Position numbers and translations under genes: made by a program
Shown: one piece after another, positions 14,645-27,022 of the stretch
Layout of the letters: every line of letters starts with the position of its first letter
Numbering within the stretch: the stretch's first letter is position 1
Assembly (NCBI RefSeq): GCF_050947335.1
Contig: NW_027474228.1
Span: 1 to 64,000, forward strand
Direction: 5' to 3'
Source: Megachile rotundata
Taxonomy: Eukaryota > Arthropoda > Insecta > Hymenoptera > Megachilidae
DNA: 64,000 bases
Notes under the pieces: model-generated
The model's database searches: none
Told to the model about the DNA's origin: nothing
What the model saw: the letters and a program-made list of their open reading frames with translations, nothing else

Positions 14645-16268
14645 TTCTCATTCTATCGATCATATAAGCATAATATGGCTAATAATATGAGTTAGATTGA
14701 TAATAATAAGGGTAATAAGTATAGTAATTGTCGTTCTCTCGATCATATAAGCATAATATGACTAATAATATGAGTTAGATTGATAATACTAAGAGGAGTG
14801 AGTATAGTAATTGTCGTTCTATCGATAATATAAGCATAATATGGCTAATAATATGAGTTAGATTGATAATAATAAGAGTAATGAGTATAGTAATTGTAGT
14901 TCTATCGATCATATCTGCATAATATGGTTAATAATATGAGATAGAATGATAATAATAAGAGTAATAAGTATAGTAATTGTCGTTCTATCGATCATATCTG
15001 CATAATATGGTTAACAATATGAGTTAGATTGATAATAGTGAGTGTAATAAGTATAGTGAATGTCGTTCTATCGATCATATCAGCATAATATGGGTAATAA
15101 TATGAGTTGGATTGATAATAATAAGAGTAATGAGTATAGTAATTGTAGTTCTATCGATCATATAAGCATAATGTGGCTAATAATATGAGTCAGATTCATA
15201 ATAATAAGAGTAATAAGTATAGTAATTGTCGTTCTATCGATCATATAAGCACATTATGGCTAATAATATGAGTTAGATTGATAATAATAAGAGTAATAAG
15301 TATAGTAATTGTCGTTCTATCGATCATATCTGCATAATATGGTTAATAATATGAGTTAGATTGATAACAATAAGAGTAATGAGTATAGTAATTGTCGTAC
15401 TATCGATCAAATAAGCATAATATGGCTTATCATGTGAGTTAGATTGATAATAGTGAGTGCAATAAATATAGTAATTGTCGTTCTATCGCTCATATAAGCA
15501 CAATATGGCTAATAATATGAGTTAGATTGATAATAATAAGAGTAATAAGTATAGTAATTGTCGTTCTATAGATCATATAAGCATAATAGGGCTAATAATA
15601 TGAGTTAGATTGATAATAATAAGTGTAATAAGTATAGTGAATGTCGTTCTATCGATCATATCAGCATAATATGGGTAATAATATGAGTTAGATTGATAAT
15701 AGTGAGTGTAATAAGTATAGTGAATGTCGTTCTATCGATCATATCTGCATAATATGGTTAATAATATGAGTTAGATTGATAAAAATAAGAGTAATGAGTA
15801 TAGTGATTGTATTTCTATCGATCATATCTGCATAATATGGTTAATAATACGAGTTAGATTGATAATAATAAGAGTAATAAGTATAGTATTTGTCGTTCTA
15901 TCGATCATATAAGCATAATATGGCTAATAATATGAGTTAGATTGATAATAATAAGAGTAATAAGTATAGTAATTGTCGTTCTATCGATCATTTAAGCATA
16001 ATATGGCTAATAATATTAGTCAGATTGGTAATAATAACAGTAATAAGTATAGTAATTGTCGTTCTATCGACAATATAAGCATAATATGGGTAATAATATG
16101 AGTTGGATTGATAATAATAAGAGTAATGAGTATAGTAATTGTAGTTCTATCGATCATATAAGCATAATGTGGCTAATAATATTAGTCAGATTCATAATAA
16201 TAAGAGTAATAAGTATAGTAATTGTCGTTCTATCGATCATATAAGCATAATATGGCTAATAATATGAG

Positions 16269-17303
16269 TTAGATTTACAATAATAAGAGTAATAAGTATA
16301 GTAATTGTCGTTCTATCGATCATATAAGCACAATATGGTTAATAATATGAGTTAGATTTATAATAGTGAGTGTAATAAGTATAGTGAATGTCGTTCTATC
16401 GATCATATCAGCATAATGTGGGTAATAATATGAGTTGGATTGATAATAATAAGAGTAATGAGTATAGTAATTGTAGTTCTATCGATCATATAAGCATAAT
16501 ATGGCTAATAATATGAGTAAGATTCATAATAATAAGAGTAATAAGTATAGTAATTGTCGTTCTATCGATCATTTAAGCATAATATGGCGAATAATATGAG
16601 TTGGGTTGATAAAAATAAGAATAATAAGTATAGTATTGTCGTTCTATCGATCATATAAGCATAATATGGCTAATAATATGAGTTAGGTTGATAATAACAA
16701 GAGTAATAAGTACAGTAAATGTCGTGCTATCGATCATATCTGCATAATATGGTTCATAATATGAGTTAGATTGATAATAGTGAGTGTAATAAGTATAGTA
16801 TTTGTCGTTCTGTCGATCATATTAGCATAATATGGTTAATAATATGAGTTGGATTGATAATAATAAGAGTAATGAGTATAGTAATTGCAGTTCTATCGAT
16901 CATATAAGCATAATATGGCTAATAATATGAGTTGGGTTGATAAAAATAAGAATAATAAGTATAGTAATTGTCGTTATATCGATCATGTAACCATAATATG
17001 GCTAATAGCATGAGTTAGATTGATAATAATAAGAGTAATGAGTATAGTGATTGTAGTTCTATCGATCATATCTGCATAATATGGTTAATAATATGAGTTA
17101 GATTGATAATAATAAGAGTAATAAGTATAGTAATTGTCGTTCTATCGATCATATCTGCATAATATGGTTAATAATATGAGTTAGATTGATAATAGTGAGT
17201 GTAATAAGTATAGTGAATGTCGTTCTATCGATCATATCAGCATAATATGGGTAATAATATGAGTTAGATTGATAATAATAAGAGTAATAAGTATAGTAAT
17301 TGT
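16269..17303 (+). repeat. 48-monomer-spaced HOR block, left copy
   Basis: The block matches 20251-21284 at an offset of 3982 bp (48 monomers less 2 bp). Shared rare variants are AAGTACAGTAAATG (about 16708 and 20690) and CGATCATGTAACCATAATA (about 16980 and 20962). The match breaks at 17304, where GTCG here faces GTAG in the partner. The 2-bp shortfall reflects shorter monomers such as the GTATAGTATTGTCG type. Confidence 0.75.
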
Positions 17304-17523
17304 CGTTCTATAGATCATATAAGCATAATAGGGCTAATAATATGAGTTAGATTGATAATAATAAGTGTAATAAGTATAGTAATTGTCGTTATATCGATCA
17401 TATAACCATAATATGGCTAATAGCATGAGTTAGATTGATAATAATAAGAGTAATGAGTATAGTGATTGTAGTTCTATCGATCATATCTGCATAATATGGT
17501 TAATAATATGAGTTAGATTGATA

Positions 17524-18990
17524 ATAGTGAGTGTAATAAATATAGTAATTGTCGTTCTATCGCTCATATAAGCACAATATGGTTAATAATATGAGTTAGA
17601 TTGATAATAATAAGAGTAATAAGTATAGTAATTGTCGTTCTATCGATCATATATGCATAATATGGTTATTAATATGAGTTAGATTGATAATAGTGAGTGT
17701 AATAAGTATAGTGAATGTCGTTCTATCGATCATATCAGCATAATATGGGTAATAATATGAGTAGGATTGATAATAATAAGAGTAATGAGTATAGTAATTG
17801 TAGTTCTATCGATCATTTAAGCATAATATGGCTAGTAATATGAGTTAGATTGATAAAAATAAGAGTAATGAGTATAGTGATTGTAGTTCTATCGATCATA
17901 TCTGCATAATATGGTTAATAATATGAGTTAGATTGATAATAATAAGAGTAATAAGTATAGTATTTGTCGTTCTATCGATCATATAAGCATAATATGGCTA
18001 ATAATATGAGTTAGATTGATAATAATAAGAGTAATAAGTATAGTAATTGTCGTTCTATCGATCATTTAAGCATAATATGGCTAATAATATTAGTCAGATT
18101 GGTAATAATAACAGTAATAAGTATAGTAATTGTCGTTCTATCGACAATATAAGCATAATATGGCTAATAATATGAGTTAGATTGATAACACTAAGAGTAG
18201 TGAGTATAGTAATTCTCGTTCTATCGATCATATAAGCATAATATGGCTAATAATATGAGTTAGATTGATAATAATGAGAGTAATAAGTATAGTAACTGTC
18301 GTTCTATCGGTCATATAAGCATAATATGGCGAATAATATGAGTTAGAGTGATAATACTAAGAGTAGTGAGTATAGTAATTCTCATTCTATCGATCATATA
18401 AGCATAATATGGCTAATAATATGAGTTAGATTGATAATAATAAGGGTAATAAGTATAGTAATTGTCGTTCTCTCGATCATATAAGCATAATATGGCTAAT
18501 AATATGAGTTAGATTGATAATACTAAGAGGAGTGAGTATAGTAATTGTCGTTCTATCGATAATATAAGCATAATATGGCTAATAATATGAGTTAGATTGA
18601 TAATAATAAGAGTAATGAGTATAGTAATTGTAGTTCTATCGATCATATCTGCATAATATGGTTAATAATATGAGATAGAATGATAATAATAAGAGTAATA
18701 AGTATAGTAATTGTCGTTCTATCGATCATATCTGCATAATATGGTTAATAATATGAGTTAGATTGATAATAGTGAGTGTAATAAGTATAGTGAATGTCGT
18801 TCTATCGATCATATCAGCATAATATGGGTAATAATATGAGTTGGATTGATAATAATAAGAGTAATGAGTATAGTAATTGTAGTTCTATCGATCATATAAG
18901 CATAATGTGGCTAATAATATGAGTCAGATTCATAATAATAAGAGTAATAAGTATAGTAATTGTCGTTCTATCGATCATATAAGCATAATA
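17524..18990 (+). repeat. HOR block, right copy (partner 9061-10527)
   Basis: This is the distant copy of 9061-10527, with the same ordered variants and few substitutions. It is flanked on the left by the 16269-17303 block and on the right by the 18988-20247 block, each of which has a partner elsewhere, so it sits in a patchwork. Confidence 0.7.
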
Positions 18991-20247
18991 TGGTTAATAA
19001 TATGAGTTAGATTGATAATAATAAGAGTAATAAGTATAGTAATTGTCGTTCTATCGATCATATCTGCATAATATGGTTAATAATATGAGTTAGATTGATA
19101 ATAGTGAGTGTAATAAGTATAGTGAATGTCGTTCTATCGATCATATCAGCATAATATGGGTAATAATATGAGTTAGATTGATAATAATAAGAGTAATAAG
19201 TATAGTAATTGTAGTTCTATCGGTCATATAAGCATAATATGGCTAATAATATGAGTAAGATTCATAATAATAAGAGTAATAAGTATAGTAATTGTCGTTC
19301 TATTCGATCATTTAAGCATAATATGGCGAATAATATGAGTTGGGTGATAAAAATAAGAATAATAAGTATAGTATTGTCGTTCTATCGATCATATAAGCAT
19401 AATATGGCTAATAATATGAGTTAGGTTGATAATAACAAGAGTAATAAGTATAGTAAATGTCGTGCTATCGATCATATCTGCATAATATGGTTAATAATAT
19501 GAGTTAGATTGATAATAGTGAGTGTAATAAGTATAGTAATTGTCGTTCTGTCGATCATATTAGCATAATATGGTTAATAAAATGAGTTAGATTGATAATA
19601 ATAAGAGTAATAAGTATAGTATTTGTCGTTCTCTCGATCATATAAGCATAATATGGCTAATAATATGAGTTAGATTGATAATACTAAGAGGAGTGAGTAT
19701 AGTAATTCTCATTCTATCGATCATATAAGCATAATATGGCTAATAATATGAGTTAGATTGATAATAATAAGGGTAATAAGTATAGTAATTGTCGTTCTAT
19801 CGATCATATAAGCACAATATGGTTAATAATATGAGTTAGATTGATAATAGTGAGTGTAATAAATATAGTAATTGTCGTTCTATCGCTCATATAAGCACAA
19901 TATGGTTAATAATATGAGTTAGATTGATAATAATAAGAGTAATAAGTATAGTAATTGTCGTTCTATCGATCATATATGCATAATATGGTTAATAATATGA
20001 GTTAGATTGATAATAGTGAGTGTAATAAGTATAGTGAATGTCGTTCTATCGATCATATCAGCATAATATGGCTAATAATATGAGTTAGATTCATAATAAT
20101 AAGAGTAATAAGTATAGTAATTGTCGTTCTATCGATCATATAAGCATAATATGGCTAATAATATGAGTTAGAGTGATAATACTAAGAGTAGTGAGTATAG
20201 TAATTCTCATTCTATCGATCATATAAGCATAATATGGCTAATAATAT
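18988..20247 (+). repeat. 25-monomer-spaced HOR block, left copy
   Basis: The block matches 21061-22320 at an offset of 2073 bp (25 monomers less 2 bp). It includes TATCGGTCATATAAG (about 19218 and 21291), the AAAATGAGTTAG variant and the AATTCTCATTC/AAGGGTAATAAG pair. Two private single-base changes of length lie in this copy: an added T in CTATTCGATC near 19303 and a lost T in GGGTGATAAAAATAAG near 19342. They compensate each other and open a spurious 61-codon frame. Confidence 0.75.
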
Positions 20248-20250
20248 GAG

Positions 20251-21284
20251 TTAGATTTACAATAATAAGAGTAATAAGTATAGTAATTGTCGTTCTATCG
20301 ATCATATAAGCACAATATGGTTAATAATATGAGTTAGATTTATAATAGTGAGTGTAATAAGTATAGTGAATGTCGTTCTATCGATCATATCAGCATAATG
20401 TGGGTAATAATATGAGTTGGATTGATAATAATAAGAGTAATGAGTATAGTAATTGTAGTTCTATCGATCATATAAGCATAATATGGCTAATAATATGAGT
20501 AAGATTCATAATAATACGAGTAATAAGTATAGTAATTGTCGTTCTATCGATCATTTAAGCATAATATGGCGAATAATATGAGTTGGGTTGATAAAAATAA
20601 GAATAATAAGTATAGTATTGTCGTTCTATCGATCATATAAGCATAATATGGCTAATAATATGAGTTAGGTTGATAATAACAAGAGTAATAAGTACAGTAA
20701 ATGTCGTGCTATCGATCATATCTGCATAATATGGTTCATAATATGAGTTAGATTGATAATAGTGAGTGTAATAAGTATAGTATTTGTCGTTCTGTCGATC
20801 ATATTAGCATAATATGGTTAATAATATGAGTTGGATTGATAATAATAAGAGTAATGAGTATAGTAATTGCAGTTCTATCGATCATATAAGCATAATATGG
20901 CTAATAATATGAGTTGGGTTGATAAAAATAAGAATAATAAGTATAGTAATTGTCGTTATATCGATCATGTAACCATAATATGGCTAATAGCATGAGTTAG
21001 ATTGATAATAATAAGAGTAATGAGTATAGTGATTGTAGTTCTATCGATCATATCTGCATAATATGGTTAATAATATGAGTTAGATTGATAATAATAAGAG
21101 TAATAAGTATAGTAATTGTCGTTCTATCGATCATATCTGCATAATATGGTTAATAATATGAGTTAGATTGATAATAGTGAGTGTAATAAGTATAGTGAAT
21201 GTCGTTCTATCGATCATATCAGCATAATATGGGTAATAATATGAGTTAGATTGATAATAATAAGAGTAATAAGTATAGTAATTG
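20251..21284 (+). repeat. 48-monomer-spaced HOR block, right copy
   Basis: This is the partner of 16269-17303. It lies between the two copies of another duplication (18988-20247 and 21061-22320) and overlaps the start of the second, which shows that duplications of different period were layered on one another. Confidence 0.75.
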
Positions 21285-22320
21285 TAGTTCTATCGGTCAT
21301 ATAAGCATAATATGGCTAATAATATGAGTAAGATTCATAATAATAAGAGTAATAAGTATAGTAATTGTCGTTCTATCGATCATTTAAGCATAATATGGCG
21401 AATAATATGAGTTGGGTTGATAAAAATAAGAATAATAAGTATAGTATTGTCGTTCTATCGATCATATAAGCATAATATGGCTAATAATATGAGTTAGGTT
21501 GATAATAACAAGAGTAATAAGTATTGTAAATGTCGTGCTATCGATCATATCTGCATAATATGGTTAATAATATGAGTTAGATTGATAATAGTGAGTGTAA
21601 TAAGTATAGTAATTGTCGTTCTGTCGATCATATTAGCATAATATGGTTAATAAAATGAGTTAGATTGATAATAATAAGAGTAATAAGTATAGTATTTGTC
21701 GTTCTCTCGATCATATAAGCATAATATGGCTAATAATATGAGTTAGATTGATAATACTAAGAGGAGTGAGTATAGTAATTCTCATTCTATCGATCATATA
21801 AGCATAATATGGCTAATAATATGAGTTAGATTGATAATAATAAGGGTAATAAGTATAGTAATTGTCGTTCTATCGATCATATAAGCACAATATGGTTAAT
21901 AATATGAGTTAGATTGATAATAGTGAGTGTAATAAATATAGTAATTGTCGTTCTATCGCTCATATAAGCACAATATGGTTAATAATATGAGTTAGATTGA
22001 TAATAATAAGAGTAATAAGTATAGTAATTGTCGTTCTATCGATCATATATGCATAATATGGTTAATAATATGAGTTAGATTGATAATAGTGAGTGTAATA
22101 AGTATAGTGAATGTCGTTCTATCGATCATATCAGCATAATATGGCTAATAATATGAGTTAGATTCATAATAATAAGAGTAATAAGTATAGTAATTGTCGT
22201 TCTATCGATCATATAAGCATAATATGGCTAATAATATGAGTTAGAGTGATAATACTAAGAGTAGTGAGTATAGTAATTCTCATTCTATCGATCATATAAG
22301 CATAATATGGCTAATAATAT
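21061..22320 (+). repeat. 25-monomer-spaced HOR block, right copy
   Basis: This is the partner of 18988-20247. It ends where TTAGATTGATAATAATAAGG here faces TTAGATTTACAATAATAAG in the left copy. After it the long units of domain II begin. Confidence 0.75.
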
Positions 22321-25300
22321 GAGTTAGATTGATAATAATAAGGGAAATAAGTATAGTAATTGTCGTTCTCTCGATCATATAAGCATAATATGGCTAATAA
22401 TATGAGTTAGATTGATAATACTAAGAGGAGTGAGTATAGTAATTGTCGTTCTATCGATCATGTAAGCATAATATGGCTAATAATATGAGTTAGATTGATA
22501 ATAATAAGAGTAATGAGTATAGTAATTGTAGTTCTATCGATCATATCTCCATAATATGGTTAATAATATGAGTTAGAATGATAATAATAAGAGTAATAAG
22601 TATAGTAATTGTCGTTCTATCGATCATATCTGCATAATATGGTTAATAATATGAGTTAGATTGATAATGGTGAGTGTAATAAGTATAGTGAATGTCGTTC
22701 TATCGATCATATCAGCATAATATGGGTAATAATATGAGTTGGATTGATAATAATAAGAGTAATGAGTATAGTAATTGTAGTTCTATCGATCACATAAGCA
22801 TAATGTGGCTAATAATATGAGTCAGATTCATAATAATAAGAGTAATAAGTATAGTAATTGTCGTTCTATCGATCATATAAGCATAATATGGCTAATAATA
22901 TGAGTTAGATTTATAATAATAAGAGTAATAAGTATAGTAATTGTCGTTCTATCGATCATATAAGCACAATATGGCTAATAATATTAGTTAGATTGGTAAT
23001 AATAAGAGTAATAAGTATAGTAAATGTCGTGCTATCAATCATATCTGCATAATATGGTTCATAATATGAGTTAGATTGATAATAGTGAGTGTAATAAGTA
23101 TAGTATTTGTCGTTCTGTCGATCATATTAGCATAATATGGTTAATAAAATGAGGTAGATTGATAATAATAAGAGTAATAAGTATAGTACTTGTCGTTCTA
23201 TCGATCATATAAGCACAATATGGCTAATAATATAAGTTAGATTGATAATAATAAGAGTCATAAGTATAGTAATTGTCGTTCTATCGATCATATCTGCATA
23301 ATATGGTTAATAATATGAGTTAGATTGATAATAATAAGAGTAATAAGTATAGTAATTGTCGTTATATCGATCATATAACCATAATATGGCTAATAGCATG
23401 GGTTAGATTGATAATAATAAGAGTAATGAGTATAGTAATTGTCGTTCTATCGATCATATCGGCATAATATGGTTAATAATATGAGTTAGATTGATAATAG
23501 TGAGTGTAATAAATATAGTAATTGTCGTTCTATCGCTCATATAAGCACAATATGGCTAATAATATGAGTTAGATTGATAATAATAAGAGTAATAAGTATA
23601 GTAATTGTCGTTCTATCGATCATATAAGCATAATATGGCTAATAATATGACTTAGATTGATAATAATAAGTGTAATAAGTATAGTAATTGTCGTTCTATC
23701 GATCATAATTGCATAATATGGTTAATAATATGAATTAGATTGATAATAATAAGAGCAATGAGTATAGTAATTGTCGTACTATCGATCATATAAGCATAAT
23801 ATGGCTAATAATATGAGTTAGATTGGTAATAATAAGTGTAATAAGTATAGTAATTGTCGTTCTATCGATCATATCTGCATAATATGGTTAATAATATGAG
23901 TTAGATTCACAACAATAAGAGTAATGAGTATAGTAATTGTCGTACTATCGATCATATAAGCATAATATGGCTTATCATGTGAGTTAGATTGATAATAGTG
24001 AGTGCAATAAATATAGTAATTGTCGTTCTATCGCTCATATAAGCACAATATGGCTAATAATATGAGTTAGATTGATAATAATAAGAGTAATAAGTATAGT
24101 AATTGTTGTTCTATAGATCATATAAGCATAATAGGGCTAATAATATGAGTTAGATTGATAATAATAAGTGTAATAAGTATAGTAATTGTCGTTCTATCGA
24201 TCATATCTGCGTAATATGGTTAATAATATGAGTTAGATTTATAATAGTGAGTGTAATAAGTATAGTGAATGTCGTTCTATCGATCATATCAGCATAATAT
24301 GGGTAATAATATGAGTTGGATTGATAATAATAAGAGTAATGAGTATAGTAATTGCAGTTCTATCGATCATATAAGCATAATATGGCTAATAATATGAGTT
24401 GGGTTGATAAAAATAAGAATAATAAGTATAGTAATTGTCGTTCTATCGATCATATCAGTATAATATGGGTAATAATATGAGTAGGATTGATAATAATAAG
24501 AGTAATGAGTATAGTAATTGTAGTTCTATCGATCATTTAAGCATAATATGGCTAATAATATGGGTCAGATTGATGAAAATAAGAGTAATGAGTATAGTGA
24601 TTGTAGTTCTATCGATCATATCTGCATAATATGGTTAATAATATGAGTTAGATTGATAAAAATAAGAATAATAAGTATAGTATTGTCGTTCTATCGATCA
24701 TATAAGCATAATATGGCTAATAATATGAGTTAGGTTGATAATAACAAGAGTAATAAGTATAGTAAATGTCGTGCTATCGATCATATCTGCATAATATGGT
24801 TCATAATATGAGTTAGATTGATAATAGTGAGTGTAATAAGTATAGTATTTGTCGTTCTGTCGATCATATTAGCATAATATGGTTAATAATATGAGTTGGA
24901 TTGATAATAATAAGAGTAATGAGTATAGTAATAGCAGTTCTATCGATCATATAAGCATAATATGGCTAATAATATGAGTTGGGTTGATAAAAATAAGAAT
25001 AATAAGTATAGTAATTGTCGTTATATCGATCATGTAACCATAATATGGCTAATAGCATGAGTTAGATTTATAATAATAAGAGTAATGAGTATAGTGATTG
25101 TAGTTCTATCGATCATATCTGCATAATATGGTTAATAATATGAGTTAGATTGATAATAGTGAGTGTAATAAATATAGTAATTGTCGTTCTGTCGCTCATA
25201 TAAGCACAATATGGTTAATAATATGAGTTAGATTGATAATAATAAGAGTAGTAAGTATAGTAATTGTCGTTCTATCGATCATATATGCATAATATGGTTA

Positions 25301-26690
25301 TTAATATGAGTTAGATTGATAATAGTGAGTGTAATAAGTATAGTGAATGTCGTTCTATCGATCATATCAGCATAATATGGGTAATAATATGAGTAGGATT
25401 GATAATAATAAGAGTAATGAGTATAGTAATTGTAGTTCTATCGATCATTTAAGCATAATATGGCTAGTAATATGAGTTAGATTGATAAAAATAAGAGTAA
25501 TGAGTATAGTGATTGTAGTTCTATCGATCATATCTGCATAATATGGTTAATAATATGAGTTAGATTGATAATAATAAGAGTAATAAGTATAGTATTTGTC
25601 GTTCTATCGATCATATAAGCATAATATGGCTAATAATATGAGTTAGATTGATAATAATAAGAGTAATAAGTATAGTAATTGTCGTTCTATCGATCATTTA
25701 AGCATAATATGGCTAATAATATTAGTCAGATTGGTAATAATAACAGTAATAAGTATAGTAATTGTCGTTCTATCGACAATATAAGCATAATATGGCTAAT
25801 AATATGAGTTAGATTGATAACACTAAGAGTAGTGAGTATAGTAATTCTCGTTCTATCGATCATATAAGCATAATATGGCTAATAATATGAGTTAGATTGA
25901 TAATAATGAGAGTAATAAGTATAGTAACTGTCGTTCAATCGATCATATAAGCATAATATGGCTAATAATATGAGTTAGAGTGATAATACTAAGAGTAGTG
26001 AGTATAGTAATTCTCATTCTATCGATCATATAACCATAATATGGCTAATAATATGAGTTAGATTGATAATAATAAGGGTAATAAGTATAGTAATTGTCGT
26101 TCTCTCGATCATATAAGCATAATATGGCTAATAATATGAGTTAGATTGATAATACTAAGAGGAGTGAGTATAGTAATTGTCGTTCTATCGATAATATAAG
26201 CATAATATGGCTAATAATATGAGTTAGATTGATAATAATAAGAGTAATGAGTATAGTAATTGTAGTTCTATCGATCATATCTGCATAATATGGTTAATAA
26301 TATGAGATAGAATGATAATAATAAGAGTAATAAGTATAGTAATTGTCGTTCTATCGATCATATCTGCACAATATGGTTAATAATATGAGTTAGATTGATA
26401 ATAGTGAGTGTAATAAGTATAGTGAATGTCGTTCTATCGATCATATCAGCATAATATGGGTAATAATATGAGTTGGATTGATAATAATAAGAGTAATGAG
26501 TATAGTAATTGTAGTTCTATCGATCATATAAGCATAATGTGGCTAATAATATGAGTCAGATTCATAATAATAAGAGTAATAAGTATAGTAATTGTCGTTC
26601 TATCAATCATATAAGCATAATATGGCTAATAATATGAGTTAGATTTACAATAATAAGAGTAATAAGTATAGTAATTGTCGTTCTATCGAT

Positions 26691-27022
26691 CATATAAGCA
26701 CAATATGGCTAATAATATGAGTTAGATTGATAATAATAAGAGTAATAAGTATAGTAATTGTCGTTCTATCGATCATATCTGCATAATATGGTTAATAATA
26801 TGAGTTAGATTGATAACAATAAGAGTAATGAGTATAGTAATTGTCGTTCTATCGATCATATAAGCACAATATGGCTAATAATATGAGTTAGATTGATAAT
26901 AATAAGAGTAATAAGTATAGTAATTGTCGTTCTATCGATCATATCTGCATAATATGGTTAATAATATGAGTTAGATTGATAACAATAAGAGTAATGAGTA
27001 TAGTAATTGTCGTACTATCGAT
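26691..27022 (+). repeat. Two-monomer (166-bp) local duplication
   Basis: The dimer 26691-26856 is repeated at 26857-27022, with one substitution seen (GTCGTTC versus GTCGTAC). It consists of a GCACAATATGG monomer followed by a GCATAATATGGTTAAT monomer with AACAATAAG. Homologous regions elsewhere (for example 38.8-38.95 and 46.4-46.5 kb) hold the dimer once, so this is a recent local gain. Confidence 0.82.

Larger units (their letters stand above)
1..22320 (+). repeat. Satellite domain I: mosaic of short HOR blocks
   Basis: This part has no single long unit. Blocks of about 1-2 kb recur at several different spacings: 2161-3570 with 4651-5977, 3571-5300 with 6642-8371, 9061-10527 with 17524-18990, 11534-13275 with 13276-14644, 16269-17303 with 20251-21284, and 18988-20247 with 21061-22320. 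Adjacent blocks often find their best match in different places, so the domain reads as a patchwork made by repeated duplication and unequal exchange. The right boundary is approximate: it is where the 25-monomer duplication ends. No gene or other element was seen. Confidence 0.7.

Noticed and set aside
16056..16244. Open frame of 62 codons
   Set aside because: This is the same kind of artefact: it lies wholly inside satellite monomers, has no neighbouring gene signals, and depends on a chance ATTAGTCAG variant that removes a stop.
19239..19424. Open frame of 61 codons
   Set aside because: It is opened by two compensating single-base length changes (an added T near 19303 and a lost T near 19342) in a satellite copy whose partner at 21312 onward lacks them. 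This is noise or sequencing error, not a gene.
24435..24629. Open frame of 64 codons (MSFYRSYQYNMGNNMS start), repeated almost identically at 30078, 35554, 36218, 44018, 45180, 48249, 48580, 52811, 56148, 57310 and 60381
   Set aside because: It is satellite sequence read in one frame across less than three monomers. The frame changes every 83 bp, and it opens only because a few variants (GTAGTTC, CAGTATAATATGGG, GATGAAAATAAG) happen to remove stops. Its recurrence reflects duplication of the repeat. A single-base deletion destroys the equivalent frame near 49742-49935 with no sign of constraint.
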